Shown piece by piece: positions 8,239-16,399 of a DNA stretch of 33,296 nucleotides. Numbering within the stretch: the stretch's first letter is position 1; the number at the start of each line of letters is the position of its first letter. A program made the position numbers and the translations under genes. The notes beneath the pieces are model-generated. The model did not search any database. It had not been told where the DNA came from and saw nothing but the letters and a program-made list of their open reading frames with translations. The DNA is from Scytonema tolypothrichoides VB-61278 (GTDB taxonomy: Bacteria; Cyanobacteriota; Cyanobacteriia; Cyanobacteriales; Nostocaceae): positions 37,320 through 70,615 of the forward strand of contig NZ_JXCA02000002.1 of assembly GCF_000828085.3 (NCBI RefSeq). The letters run 5' to 3'.

Positions 8239-8904
8239 CTAACGAAGCTTGAGCGCCAATGTTAAGCCATCTGCAATTGGCAACATGCTTATCGCAATGC
8301 GTGAATCATGATGCAGTTTCTGATTAAAAGCGCGTATATTGTTGGTTATTTTATCTTGCTCTTGGGGTTGTGCAACTCGTCCTGACTGGAACACATTATC
8401 AACTGCAATCAACCCACCTGGACGTACAAGTTGTAGAGTTCGCTCGTAGTAGTTATCGTAGTTGTTTTTATCTGCATCAATGAAGGCAAAATCAAAGGTG
8501 CCTGCTTCTCCTGCTGCAATCAAGCTATCTAGAGTTTGCAGGGCTGGGGCTATATGTAGTTCAATTTTGTCTGCCACGCCTGCTTTTAGCCAATAACGAC
8601 GGGCGATCGCCGTATACTCCTCACTGACATCACAAGCAACAACCTTACCCTCTGCTGGCAATGCCAATGCTACTACCAGGGAACTATAACCTGTAAAAAC
8701 ACCTATATCTAAAGTTTTTTTTGCTCCCATCAACTGTACCAGCAGTGCCATAAATTGGCCTTGTTCTGGAGCAATCTGCATTCTGTTCATTGGATGCTGT
8801 GCTGTTTCCTGCCTCAATTGTGCTAACACTTCTGGCTCTCGCAATGAGACTGAGTGCAAGTAGTCATAAAGATTTTTTTCGAGTCCTAAGGTTTTATTTG
8901 CCAT
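8239..8904 (-). CDS. Class I SAM-dependent O-methyltransferase (CCoAOMT-like)
   Basis: A 221-residue protein of full length for the family. SAM-binding motif I is LDIGVFTGYSSLVVALAL near residue 80, followed by the acidic VVACDVSEE. The metal-binding motif FDFAFIDADKNNYDNYYE (near residue 137) and LIAVDNV (near 165) supply the Asp, Asp and Asn ligands of divalent-metal-dependent catechol O-methyltransferases. It should methylate a catechol-like hydroxyl of a small molecule in the cytoplasm; the substrate is unknown. It is a single-gene unit with its own downstream terminator and is divergent from the phosphoribulokinase paralogue. Confidence 0.88.
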   Translation of the reverse strand: MANKTLGLEKNLYDYLHSVSLREPEVLAQLRQETAQHPMNRMQIAPEQGQFMALLVQLMGAKKTLDIGVFTGYSSLVVALALPAEGKVVACDVSEEYTAIARRYWLKAGVADKIELHIAPALQTLDSLIAAGEAGTFDFAFIDADKNNYDNYYERTLQLVRPGGLIAVDNVFQSGRVAQPQEQDKITNNIRAFNQKLHHDSRIAISMLPIADGLTLALKLR

Positions 8905-9365
8905 GTCCTGCTGAAGCTGGCTAATTACAACTATCTCATTGTATTTTTATTATTGTATGAGCATCAGTAACTCTCTGTTTTTTTCATCTTGAAAACAGAA
9001 ACGTCTTACTATCTTTTTATACATTAAGTCAAAAGTTTGGCTGTTTTCGCCACTCAAAAAGCTATCAAAAAAGTAATATTTAACACACATCTTAATTATG
9101 GGATAGTTTACAGTATTTTCTGGGTTGTGTGAAAAAGTGTGTTCGTAAACATCGTAGAGTGTTTATGAAAGTATTTGTTTATTTACAAAAATCAACGCAC
9201 ATATTTATTAAAGATAAAAACTTTGATTTTTAATGTTCATGTCAAAAATTCATAACTTAAAAGCAAAAATTTTCTTCTGAAGCAGTATTCTATTTTTTTA
9301 GAAAAATAGTAAAATAACATACAATCTTAAATGAAAGTTTACTGTATTTTCTGAAAGGGGGAGTT
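8905..9365. other. AT-rich divergent intergenic region
   Basis: 461 bases between the divergent O-methyltransferase and phosphoribulokinase-like genes. Strongly AT-rich with A and T runs and no coding potential. The right end holds an NtcA-type promoter pattern (separate entry). No other recognisable site. Confidence 0.5.
9309..9350 (+). promoter_or_regulatory. Candidate NtcA-activated promoter
   Basis: GTA (9309-9311), eight bases, TAC (9320-9322), then 22 bases, then TATTTT (9345-9350). This matches the class II NtcA arrangement GTAN8TAC-N22-TAN3T. The predicted transcript start (near 9357) would leave a leader of only about 9 bases before ATG 9366, containing part of GGGGGAG, which is short and slightly weakens the call. 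The AT-rich background also raises chance matches. Confidence 0.45.
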
Positions 9366-10304
9366 ATGAGCCGTCCTATAATTCTTGGTATTGTTGGCGA
9401 CAGCGCTGCTGGGAAAACAACACTGACTAAAGGGATTGCTCAGGTTCTAGGACCGGAGAATGTTACGGTTATTTGTACAGATGATTATCACAAGTACGAC
9501 CGTAAGCAACGTGCCGAGATTGGTATCACTGCTCTTCATCCTGATTGCAACTATCTCGATATTATGCAGCAACACCTGTCGCAACTTAGGATAGGACAGC
9601 CAATTCTCAAGCCTGTATACAGCCACAAAACTGGTACTTTTGAGCCACCAGTTTATATAAAACCAAGTAAATTTGTGATTGTGGAGGGATTACTGGGTTA
9701 TTCTACCCGTGGTGCCTGTGAATCCTACGATGTGAAAGTTTATCTTGCTCCCCCTGAATCTGTGCGTGCTCAGTGGAAAGTCAAGCGGGATACGCAAAAA
9801 CGAGGGTATACAGAAGAACAAGTGCTTGAGGAACTTAGAAAACGTGAACCAGATTCTGAGCAATTTATCCGTCCACAACGCCAATGGTCAGATATTGTGG
9901 TGAGTTTTTACCCTCCAAATGACGAATTGGAGCAAACCAATGGACACTTAAATGTACGTCTGGTGCTTCGTCCGACAATTCCTCATCCAGATTTTAGCCA
10001 GATTATCAACTACGGCGATGGCAGTTTTGAGTCAGCAATCCGCTTGGGATTAGACAGGGATATGGGCAAACCAGTTGATGTTCTAGAAGTAGATGGTCAT
10101 GCCACTTTGGAACAGGTCAATAAGCTAGAACATATTCTTTGTGCTGATATGCCTTATCTCAAGAATATATGCGATCGCGAAGGAAACCCAGAATTAGGCA
10201 AAGTCGCTGGTACAACAGGCGAAACCATCCAGAGTTACCCCCTTGCCCTCACCCAACTCTTAATTACATACCATATGCTCAAGGCAACACAAATATATCA
10301 GTAA
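9366..10304 (+). CDS. Phosphoribulokinase-family protein, non-canonical paralogue
   Basis: A 312-residue P-loop kinase clearly related to phosphoribulokinase: Walker A GDSAAGKTT (residues 11-19), VICTDDYHKYDRKQR (34-48) with the catalytic Asp region, PVYSHKTGTFEPP, and IVEGLLGY for Walker B. Canonical cyanobacterial PRK has GDSGCGKS with the redox cysteine in the loop; here that position is alanine (residue 15), while the partner near residue 37 (VIC) is kept. The protein is also shorter than the usual 330 or so residues. It may phosphorylate ribulose 5-phosphate or a related sugar or nucleoside without thioredoxin/CP12 control. GGGGGAG lies just before the ATG. Main Calvin-cycle prk is probably elsewhere. 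Confidence 0.85.
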   Translation: MSRPIILGIVGDSAAGKTTLTKGIAQVLGPENVTVICTDDYHKYDRKQRAEIGITALHPDCNYLDIMQQHLSQLRIGQPILKPVYSHKTGTFEPPVYIKPSKFVIVEGLLGYSTRGACESYDVKVYLAPPESVRAQWKVKRDTQKRGYTEEQVLEELRKREPDSEQFIRPQRQWSDIVVSFYPPNDELEQTNGHLNVRLVLRPTIPHPDFSQIINYGDGSFESAIRLGLDRDMGKPVDVLEVDGHATLEQVNKLEHILCADMPYLKNICDREGNPELGKVAGTTGETIQSYPLALTQLLITYHMLKATQIYQ

Positions 10305-10408
10305 AAACCAGTAGAAAAAGCCAAAAAAGACCTAAAAATTAAATATTTTGTCAAATATCTAGATGTTTTCAGAATAACAGGGGATAACTAGGAATAAGTC
10401 TACATATC

Positions 10409-11164
10409 ATGATTTTTCCTCTGTATTCGCCTATGACTTATAGCCTCAGAATTGCCGATATACCTGTAAGTGAGCGTCCGCGTGAACGGCTGTTAACACA
10501 TGGTCCTAAAATTTTAGCTACAGCCGAGTTAATAGCAATTCTGCTAGGTACTGGTCAAGGACACGGAAAACTTTCTGCCGTGGGTCTAGGACAATATATT
10601 TTACAGCAACTGAGCAAACATCAGCGAGACCCTTTGGCAGTTCTGCGAGATGTCAGCGCCGCCGAGTTAATGCAAATTCCTGGTGTTGGTCCAGCAAAAG
10701 CGACGACTATCTTAGCGGCGATAGAATTAGGGAAACGAGCCTTTCAATCGCGTCCAGGAGAACGCACATTAATTGATAGTCCCGCAGCTGCGGCGGCTGC
10801 TCTCAGTCAAGACTTGATGTGGCAAAATCAGGAAAGGTTTGCGGTGTTATTGTTGGATGTGAAGAATCGCCTGCTTGGAACGCAAGTGATTACTATTGGT
10901 ACAGCAACGGAAACCTTGGCTCCTCCTCGGGAAATTTTCCGTGAAGTTATTCGTCAAGGAGCAACACGGGTTATAGTGGCACATAATCATCCTTCCGGAA
11001 ATGTGGAACCGAGTCAAGAAGATATTGAATTGACGCGACAGTTGTTAATGGGAGGACAATTTTTAGCCATTCCTGTTTTAGATCATCTGATTTTAGGCGA
11101 TGGTAATCATCAAAGTTTACGAGAAATTACAACATTGTGGGAGGATTGTCCGCAGGGAGATTAG
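10409..11164 (+). CDS. radC: RadC-like JAB/MPN domain protein
   Basis: A 251-residue protein with the RadC layout: an N-terminal UPF0758 region ([15 protein letters not shown]), a helix-hairpin-helix ([22 protein letters not shown], near residues 88-109) and a C-terminal JAB metalloprotease-like domain with the metal motif [18 protein letters not shown] (near residue 190). The family was named for DNA repair but its reaction is unproven. The start could be 10409 or the ATG at 10433, whose product [11 protein letters not shown] matches the usual N-terminus better; I keep the longer frame with that caveat. A dispersed inverted repeat with ACCGCAGAT/ATCTGTGGT ends lies just downstream (11200-11265). 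Confidence 0.88.
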   Translation: MIFPLYSPMTYSLRIADIPVSERPRERLLTHGPKILATAELIAILLGTGQGHGKLSAVGLGQYILQQLSKHQRDPLAVLRDVSAAELMQIPGVGPAKATTILAAIELGKRAFQSRPGERTLIDSPAAAAAALSQDLMWQNQERFAVLLLDVKNRLLGTQVITIGTATETLAPPREIFREVIRQGATRVIVAHNHPSGNVEPSQEDIELTRQLLMGGQFLAIPVLDHLILGDGNHQSLREITTLWEDCPQGD

Positions 11165-11297
11165 ATTTTTTCTAAAAATTGGGTTTACGATTATTTGGAA
11201 CCGCAGATGGACGCAGATAAATACAGATAATTTATCTGTGTGCATTTTTGTTTATCTGTGGTTTCATAATTCGATAAAAATTATCAATTAAGCTAAC

Positions 11298-12134
11298 GTG
11301 ATTTACTTTTTAGTTGTTAATTACTATTCCACAAATCTCATTAGTAAACTGATGACTACTCTACCAAGTTATCAAAATCATGATTATAAAGTCGTCATCA
11401 TTAATAATTCTCCTGATGACAATTCTATCTATCATCTAAAAAGTGACTCGGTACTCATTTTTAATGCTGAAACTAATCTTGGTTTTGGTGGTGGTTGCAA
11501 TTTAGGAATGACATGGATTTATACCCAAGATGCTCACGGACTTGTCTGGATAATTAATCCTGATGCTTATTTTTTAGAAAATTTTCTGGAAAAAGTTAGG
11601 TTATTTTTTGAGGCTCATCCCAAAATTTCTATTCTCGGTACAATTGTTCATACTACGACAGGTGAAGTTTGGTTTGCAGGTGGTCGCTTTCTTCCCTCAA
11701 CAGGAGCAATTCTCACTCAAGATTTGTTAACGAATACAGATACAGATTATGTTGCTTGTGATTGGATTACAGGTTGTAGCTTGATCGTTAATCTTCGGAA
11801 TTTTGATGATTGTCCTCAGTTTGATCCTGCTTATTTCCTCTACTATGAAGATTTTGACTTTTGCCGACGTTATGCCAATCAGGGACATTTGATTGCGGTG
11901 ACTAAGCAGTTTGGTGTCATACATCAGCCCTCTTCAATTACAAATAAGTATGTTTTTCGGAAAATAAAAAATAGTACTTATGGTTATTTGTTATCTTTAG
12001 ATAGATATACAAATCAATGGATTGTCAATATCAGGTTACTTCGCTTGATTTCTCATGCTCTGCTTTTAATGTTTGTCAAACCTCAAATAGCATTTGGAAA
12101 ATTTGTGGGCGTGTTCATGTATTGGAGGCGTTAA
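11298..12134 (+). CDS. Glycosyltransferase family 2 (rhamnosyltransferase-like)
   Basis: A 278-residue GT2 protein beginning at GTG. The N-terminus IYFLVVNYYSTNLISKLM is the first nucleotide-binding strand; NLGFGGGCNLGM (near residue 60) and VWIINPDAYFLENF, with the NPD acidic metal-binding motif (near 85-90), are typical of the WcaE/RfbF rhamnosyltransferase-like branch, as is FLYYEDFDFCRRYANQGH (near 182-199) with the catalytic acidic residues. It likely adds a sugar to an envelope or exopolysaccharide precursor at the cytoplasmic side. The second glycosyltransferase at 12868 points the same way, suggesting a small polysaccharide cluster. GC-rich hairpins begin immediately after its stop. 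Confidence 0.85.
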   Translation: MIYFLVVNYYSTNLISKLMTTLPSYQNHDYKVVIINNSPDDNSIYHLKSDSVLIFNAETNLGFGGGCNLGMTWIYTQDAHGLVWIINPDAYFLENFLEKVRLFFEAHPKISILGTIVHTTTGEVWFAGGRFLPSTGAILTQDLLTNTDTDYVACDWITGCSLIVNLRNFDDCPQFDPAYFLYYEDFDFCRRYANQGHLIAVTKQFGVIHQPSSITNKYVFRKIKNSTYGYLLSLDRYTNQWIVNIRLLRLISHALLLMFVKPQIAFGKFVGVFMYWRR

Positions 12135-12230
12135 GCGAACGCTCATGCTGAGCGCCTTTGGCGCTTAGCTCTACCGTTTGCGCAGCGCCCCTTTTAGGGG
12201 CTAGGTAATCGCTTCCTTCAAACTTTCTCT
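12135..12230. repeat. GC-rich hairpin repeat cluster
   Basis: Starts at the stop codon of the GT2 gene. It contains AGCGCC-TTT-GGCGCT (12151-12165), GCGTTAAGC/GCTGAGCGCC complementary pieces and CCCC-TTTTA-GGGG. Similar in style to dispersed GC-rich repeats elsewhere in the window; it may also help end transcription but has no T-run. Confidence 0.55.
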
Positions 12231-12284
12231 CTAATGCTAGGCTAAGGTCATAGCGTAAAATTCAAAAATCCACAGAGTCGTGTT

Positions 12285-12875
12285 ATGGTTGTACAAATTT
12301 CACCCCGTCTTTACTCGATAGAGGAGTATTTTGCACTTGAAGAAGCCACCAATTACCGCACTGAATACCGTGATGGAGAAATTGTTCCCATGACAGGTAG
12401 TTCGATTAATCATAATCAAATCGTTGTTAATTTAATAGTGACTCTTGCCCTTAGCCTTACACTCAAAGAGCAAAATTACCACATTTATGCTAATGATCTA
12501 GGCTTGTGGATTCCTCGTTATCGCCAATACGTCTATCCAGATGTCTTAATTATTAAAGGTGAACCTATTTTTGAGGAAGGACGTACTGACACTATACTTA
12601 ATCCCTGTATTATCTTTGAAGTTTTCTCTAAGTCTAGCAGTAGCCGAGATAGGGGTGATAAATTCACATACTATCGTTCTATTCCTCAATTTCAAGAATA
12701 CATTCTCATTAACCAATATCAAATCCATATTGAGCAATTTAGTAAAACCCTAGAGAGTAACTGGCTATTTAGCGAGTCTGATGCTGATGATGGAGTTTTG
12801 ACTTTAAATTCGGCTAACTGCCAAATCTCACACCGTCAGATTTATGAGCGGGTTAAGTTTGATATAAATGAGTAA
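12285..12875 (+). CDS. Uma2-family (DUF820) restriction-endonuclease-fold protein
   Basis: A 196-residue protein with the full Uma2 pattern: YSIEEYFALEEATNYRTEYRDGEIV near the N-terminus with MTGSSINHNQIVVNL, then YVYPDVLIIKGEP (acidic position) and IIFEVFSKSSSSRDRGDKF (E-x-K-like nuclease core), then YRSIPQFQEYILIN. These are PD-(D/E)xK-fold proteins, very numerous in cyanobacteria and of unknown biological role. Its last eight bases overlap the start of the next gene, so the two are probably co-transcribed, though a functional link is not implied. Confidence 0.9.
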   Translation: MVVQISPRLYSIEEYFALEEATNYRTEYRDGEIVPMTGSSINHNQIVVNLIVTLALSLTLKEQNYHIYANDLGLWIPRYRQYVYPDVLIIKGEPIFEEGRTDTILNPCIIFEVFSKSSSSRDRGDKFTYYRSIPQFQEYILINQYQIHIEQFSKTLESNWLFSESDADDGVLTLNSANCQISHRQIYERVKFDINE

Positions 12876-13965
12876 TATATTATTTAACCTATCTATTGTT
12901 TTTTCTCAACCTACAGGCATAAGCAACTATGCCAAAAATCTTTTTCCTTATTTAAAAACTCTTAACCCCACTCTCTTAACTGCTCAAAGCTATCCCGAGT
13001 TTAACTGTTATTCTATACCAAATAAGCTGACTCCTGCTCAAGGAACAAAAGGACATTTTAATCGTCTTATCTGGACACAATTTCAACTGCCGAAAATCTA
13101 TAGAAAGCTAAAATCCCAACTTATTTTTTCTCCAATTCCAGAAGCGCCCCTTTATGCCGATTGTCGTTTGATCGTGATGGTTCACGATTTGATACCGTTG
13201 CGCTTTCCCAAACTTTTGTCACCACTCACACAATACTCGCGCTTGTATGTTCCTCAAGTTCTCACTCAAGCGCAACATATTATCTGCAACTCTCACGCTA
13301 CAGCAAAAGATATCATCGACTTCTATCACATCAGCGCCAGCAAAATCACTCCTATTCCCCTTGCACACGACGCCAATCATTTTCGCCCAATTTATTTAGA
13401 TAGTGATGGACAAGATACTCGCCTCACGAAATCTCCATACTTCCTTTATATTGGACGACACGATCCCTATAAGAACCTGCACAGACTTATCAGCGCCTTT
13501 GCAGGATTATCTCACAATGGAGATTATGAACTGTGGTTAGCAGGACCACAAGATAAACGCTTTACTCCTATATTGCAAACGCAAGTTCAGGAATTCGGGA
13601 TAACTGATAAAGTGAAATTCCTCAACTATGTTCCTTACAGCGAATTACCTAAAATTATTAGTGATGCGATCGCCCTCGTCTTCCCCAGTCTTTGGGAGGG
13701 TTTTGGTTTCCCAGTTCTAGAAGCAATGGCTTGCGGTACTCCCGTGATCACCTCCAACCTCTCGTCTTTACCAGAAGTTGCTGGCGACGCTGCTATTCTC
13801 ATCAATCCTTACAACGTTGACGAGATGACTCAAGCGATGCAAACAATTGCAACTGATTCAGGATTGCGTCAACATCTCTCGACTCAAAGTATCAACAGGG
13901 CAAGTCAATTTAGTTGGGAAAAAACAGGACTCGCTACTGTAGAAGTTTTATCACGCTACTTATGA
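12868..13965 (+). CDS. Glycosyltransferase, GT4 (mannosyltransferase-like)
   Basis: A 365-residue GT4 protein. N-terminal domain carries [15 protein letters not shown] (near residue 108), typical of this branch. The C-terminal nucleotide-sugar domain has [18 protein letters not shown] (near 191) and [19 protein letters not shown] (near 272-290), containing the E-x7-E motif, then [19 protein letters not shown]. It should transfer hexose to an envelope polysaccharide or lipid intermediate. ATG 12868 overlaps the Uma2 stop (ATGAGTAA), an arrangement typical of translational coupling. With the GT2 gene upstream it suggests local surface-glycan function. Confidence 0.9.
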   Translation: MSNILFNLSIVFSQPTGISNYAKNLFPYLKTLNPTLLTAQSYPEFNCYSIPNKLTPAQGTKGHFNRLIWTQFQLPKIYRKLKSQLIFSPIPEAPLYADCRLIVMVHDLIPLRFPKLLSPLTQYSRLYVPQVLTQAQHIICNSHATAKDIIDFYHISASKITPIPLAHDANHFRPIYLDSDGQDTRLTKSPYFLYIGRHDPYKNLHRLISAFAGLSHNGDYELWLAGPQDKRFTPILQTQVQEFGITDKVKFLNYVPYSELPKIISDAIALVFPSLWEGFGFPVLEAMACGTPVITSNLSSLPEVAGDAAILINPYNVDEMTQAMQTIATDSGLRQHLSTQSINRASQFSWEKTGLATVEVLSRYL

Positions 13966-14019
13966 ACTACCCCGCCGCAGAAACACGGGGGTGTAGGGGT
14001 GAGTCAATTTTGGATTTTG

Positions 14020-14093
14020 GATCTTAACTTATGGATTGACCCCATGCTCCGAAAGTGGGGGCTGAAATTAAAATTTTTGGATCTTAACTTATG
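14020..14093. repeat. Duplicated 20-odd-bp motif and small hairpin
   Basis: The run TTTTGGATCTTAACTTATG occurs at about 14019-14035 and again at 14074-14093, where the second copy is cut by the IS701-like insertion and resumes as TTATGGATT after it. Between them CCCC-atgctccgaaagt-GGGG forms a small stem. Looks like a local duplication older than the insertion. Confidence 0.55.
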
Positions 14094-15384
14094 CAGGACT
14101 TACGCAACTGGCACAACGTAAGCGCTATCTATAGTACAGAAGTATTAATAAGTGGAATGCACCAAGAGGCTTCTGGAGGAGATTTTATTGCTTTACTGAG
14201 CCATGCGATCGCCTAAATACATAACTAGCAACTTGGATTACTAGTGAAGCACTTTTCAAATTTTTATGAGAAAATTTAGAGACTGTAGCTCAAATAAATA
14301 CTGTCATTTATGAAATTTACTAAACTTAACTATTGTCAGTATTTGTTAAGTAGTCAAATTAATTATACTCTCACAAATTTGGCAGATCATCTAGAACAGA
14401 TTAGCCATGATAAAATTAACCGCTATCTCAAAAATGAAAAGCGCTCCACCACGTCTACTTTGGGATAATGTCAAAAACGTCATCGAAAGAAATGATAACT
14501 CGTATATTGTATTTGATGACACAGTACTTAATAAACGACATGCCACAGAAATAGAGACAAGTAAACGGCAATATAGTGGTAACGAACATGGTGTCATCCA
14601 AGGAATTGGGTTAATAAACTGTATATATGTCAATCATGAAATTGGAAAGTTTTGGGTAGTGGACTATCGTATTTATGACCCAGACACAGATGGGAAAACA
14701 AAGATAGACCATGTGACTGAAATGTTACAAAATCTTGTCTACCATAAGGTTTTACCATTTCAAGCCGTCTTGATGGACACTTGGTATGCAACAAATAAAT
14801 TGATGTTATATATTGATAGTTTAGGAAAATATTATTATTGTCCTCTGAAACGTAATCGGCTTGTTGATGATACGGCAAGTAAAGAAGATTATAAAAGAAT
14901 CGAATTGTTATCTTGGGATGAGAAAGAGTTAAAATCTGGTAAAATAATTAAAATAAAAAAGTTTCCAGGCGCTAAAAAAGTGAAACTGTTCCGGGTGACT
15001 GTCTCTACCGACAGAACGGATTTTATCGCGACAAACGATTTATCTCAAGATTCTACGAACGTTGTGCAAGAAGTGTGTAAGGTTCGATGGAAGGTTGAGG
15101 AGTTTCATAGAGAATTAAAACAATTGACTGGTATTGAATCTTGTCAATGTCGCAAAGGTCGTATTCAAAGAAACCATATTGCCTGCGCTATTTTAGTCTG
15201 GCTTACACTCAAAAATTTAGCTTATCAAAGTCGCCAAACAATTTATCAAATTAAACATGGATTATTGTCCAATTATTTAGTTCAGCAACTAAAACGCCCG
15301 AATGTTCCTATGTTTATGGTTTAGTTGTTAGCCAGTCGGCGTGACACAGTCACACCTTTGCTTGTGCCAGTTGCGTAAGTCCTG
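14094..15384 (+). mobile_element. IS701-like insertion sequence (1291 bp)
   Basis: Perfect 23-bp inverted ends beginning CAGGACTTACGCAACTGG lie at 14094-14116 and 15362-15384. TTATG occurs immediately outside both ends (14089-14093 and 15385-15389), a 5-bp target duplication. One DDE transposase gene is carried on the plus strand and is frameshifted. The perfect ends and duplication point to a recent insertion. Confidence 0.9.
14310..15324 (+). pseudogene. IS701-like transposase with a 5' frameshift
   Basis: ATG 14310 opens a frame giving MKFTKLNYCQYLLSSQINY and LADHLEQISHDKINRYLKNEK, the usual N-terminus of this transposase group, but it stops at 14466-14468. The rest is in the +1 frame from about 14445: PPRLLWDNVKNVIER, then YIVFDDTVLNKRHATEIE (first Asp), AVLMDTWYATNKLM (second Asp) and VRWKVEEFHRELKQLTGIE (Glu), ending MFMV at 15324. 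One extra base (or two missing) between AATGAAAAG and CCACGTCTA explains it. There is no A6G-type slippery run with known use in this group, so I treat it as a mutation. Translation from ATG 14407 would give a product without the N-terminal domain. Confidence 0.82.
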
Positions 15385-15860
15385 TTATGGATTTATTCCA
15401 CGAATAAATTCGGGGGCAACAGACCAGTTTAAATTTTAAATTTTGAATCTTCAAGTCCATTATTTAAAATTTAAAATCTAAAATTTGGTGATTTTGAGCG
15501 TAGTTTTTTTGACATAACTTAATCAAGTGTTTAATATCCGCATTGAGTCCCGATGGTCGAGCGATCGCCATAGCTAATAGTGACAATAGTGTTAGGATAT
15601 GGCATCAAGGTCGCCATATACCACAGATTATTAAAGGACATCAAGCCGAAGTATGGGAAGTCGCATTTAGTGCCGACAGTCGGCTGGTTGCCTCAGCCAG
15701 TAACGATGGTACTGTTAAGCTGTGGACACTGAAGGGTAAGTTGCTCAGAACCCTTGTCGGACATTCGGCAGCAGTATGGATAGTTGCCTTTAGTCCTGAC
15801 GGTAAAATGGTGGCTTCTGGAAGCGGTGACAATACCGTTAAGTTGTGGAGACTTGACGGT

Positions 15861-16013
15861 GAGCCAGCGCTGCGGGAGGGTTTCCAACGCCAGAACAAGC
15901 GTGAGGGAGACCCTCATCAAGTACTGGCTCCTCGTGCCGGGGATGGCGAACCCCGTTCGCGTAGCGTGCCTGTTCGGCCTCAAGCCGTGGCGTTTGCCAT
16001 AGGGCATAGGGGT
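15861..16013. repeat. 153-bp GC-rich in-frame insert in the WD40 pseudogene
   Basis: Separates RLDG from QLLRTFKGH, which are contiguous in ordinary blades. GGT stands at both edges (15858-15860 and 16011-16013). It is exactly 51 codons, open in the host frame, and markedly GC-richer than the flanks. It contains small inverted pairs such as GAGCCAG/CTGGCTC and GAGGG-AGA-CCCTC, and its style matches the extragenic GC-rich repeats at 1-175 and 27970-28130. Confidence 0.7.
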
Positions 16014-16131
16014 CAGCTGCTAAGAACATTCAAAGGTCACACAGCTGCTATTTGGGGGGTGGCGTTTAGTCCCGACAGCAAAATACTTGCTTCTGGGAGT
16101 GGAGATCGTACTGTCAAACTTTGGAAGCTTG

Positions 16132-16158
16132 TTCGCAAAGCGTCTGTGCAGGAGTTTG
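16132..16158. repeat. Short in-frame insert in the last WD40 linker
   Basis: The expected LWKLDGTELTTL is instead LWKL-VRKASVQEF-GTELTTL; the extra 24-27 bases (TTCGCAAAGCGTCTGTGCAG) resemble a short repeat type common between genes in Nostocales. Frame is kept. Confidence 0.5.
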
Positions 16159-16399
16159 GTACAGAACTAACAACCCTCAGAGGACATACCGCAGCGATTA
16201 GGGAAATTGCCATCAGCCGCGATGGGACAATGCTTGTCTGGTGGCGGTGATGACAATACGCTCATTCTGTGGAATTTGCCGCGAATTCTCAACCTAGATG
16301 CACTGGCTTATGGTTGCGCTTTTGTGAGGGATTATTTGAAAACTAATATAGCAGTGGAAGAGGGCGATCGCTTTATCTGCAAATGATACTTGATATTTC

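Larger units (their letters stand above)
15531..16386 (+). pseudogene. WD40-repeat protein, 5'-truncated and frameshifted
   Basis: Four WD40 blades are readable: SPDGRAIAIANSDNSVRIW, SADSRLVASASNDGTVKLW, SPDGKMVASGSGDNTVKLW and SPDSKILASGSGDRTVKLW, joined by GHxxxVWxVAF strands. The 5' end is missing: no start or earlier blades occur before the stop at 15510, and sequence to the left is repeat and insertion. Near 16237 a lost base turns LVSGGGDDNTLILWNL into a stop, but the old frame continues to 16386 with LDALAYGCAFVRDYLKTN and EEGDRFICK, the usual tail of large cyanobacterial WD40 proteins. Two repeat-like inserts (15861-16013 and about 16132-16158) sit between blades without breaking the frame. 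No longer functional. Confidence 0.85.

Noticed and set aside
14430-14470. Programmed ribosomal frameshift in the IS701-like transposase
   Set aside because: No convincing slippery heptamer with a stimulatory structure, and transposases of this group are normally made from a single frame.
15641-16029. Minus-strand frames across the WD40 pseudogene
   Set aside because: They arise from the repetitive composition of the WD40 blades and the GC-rich insert.
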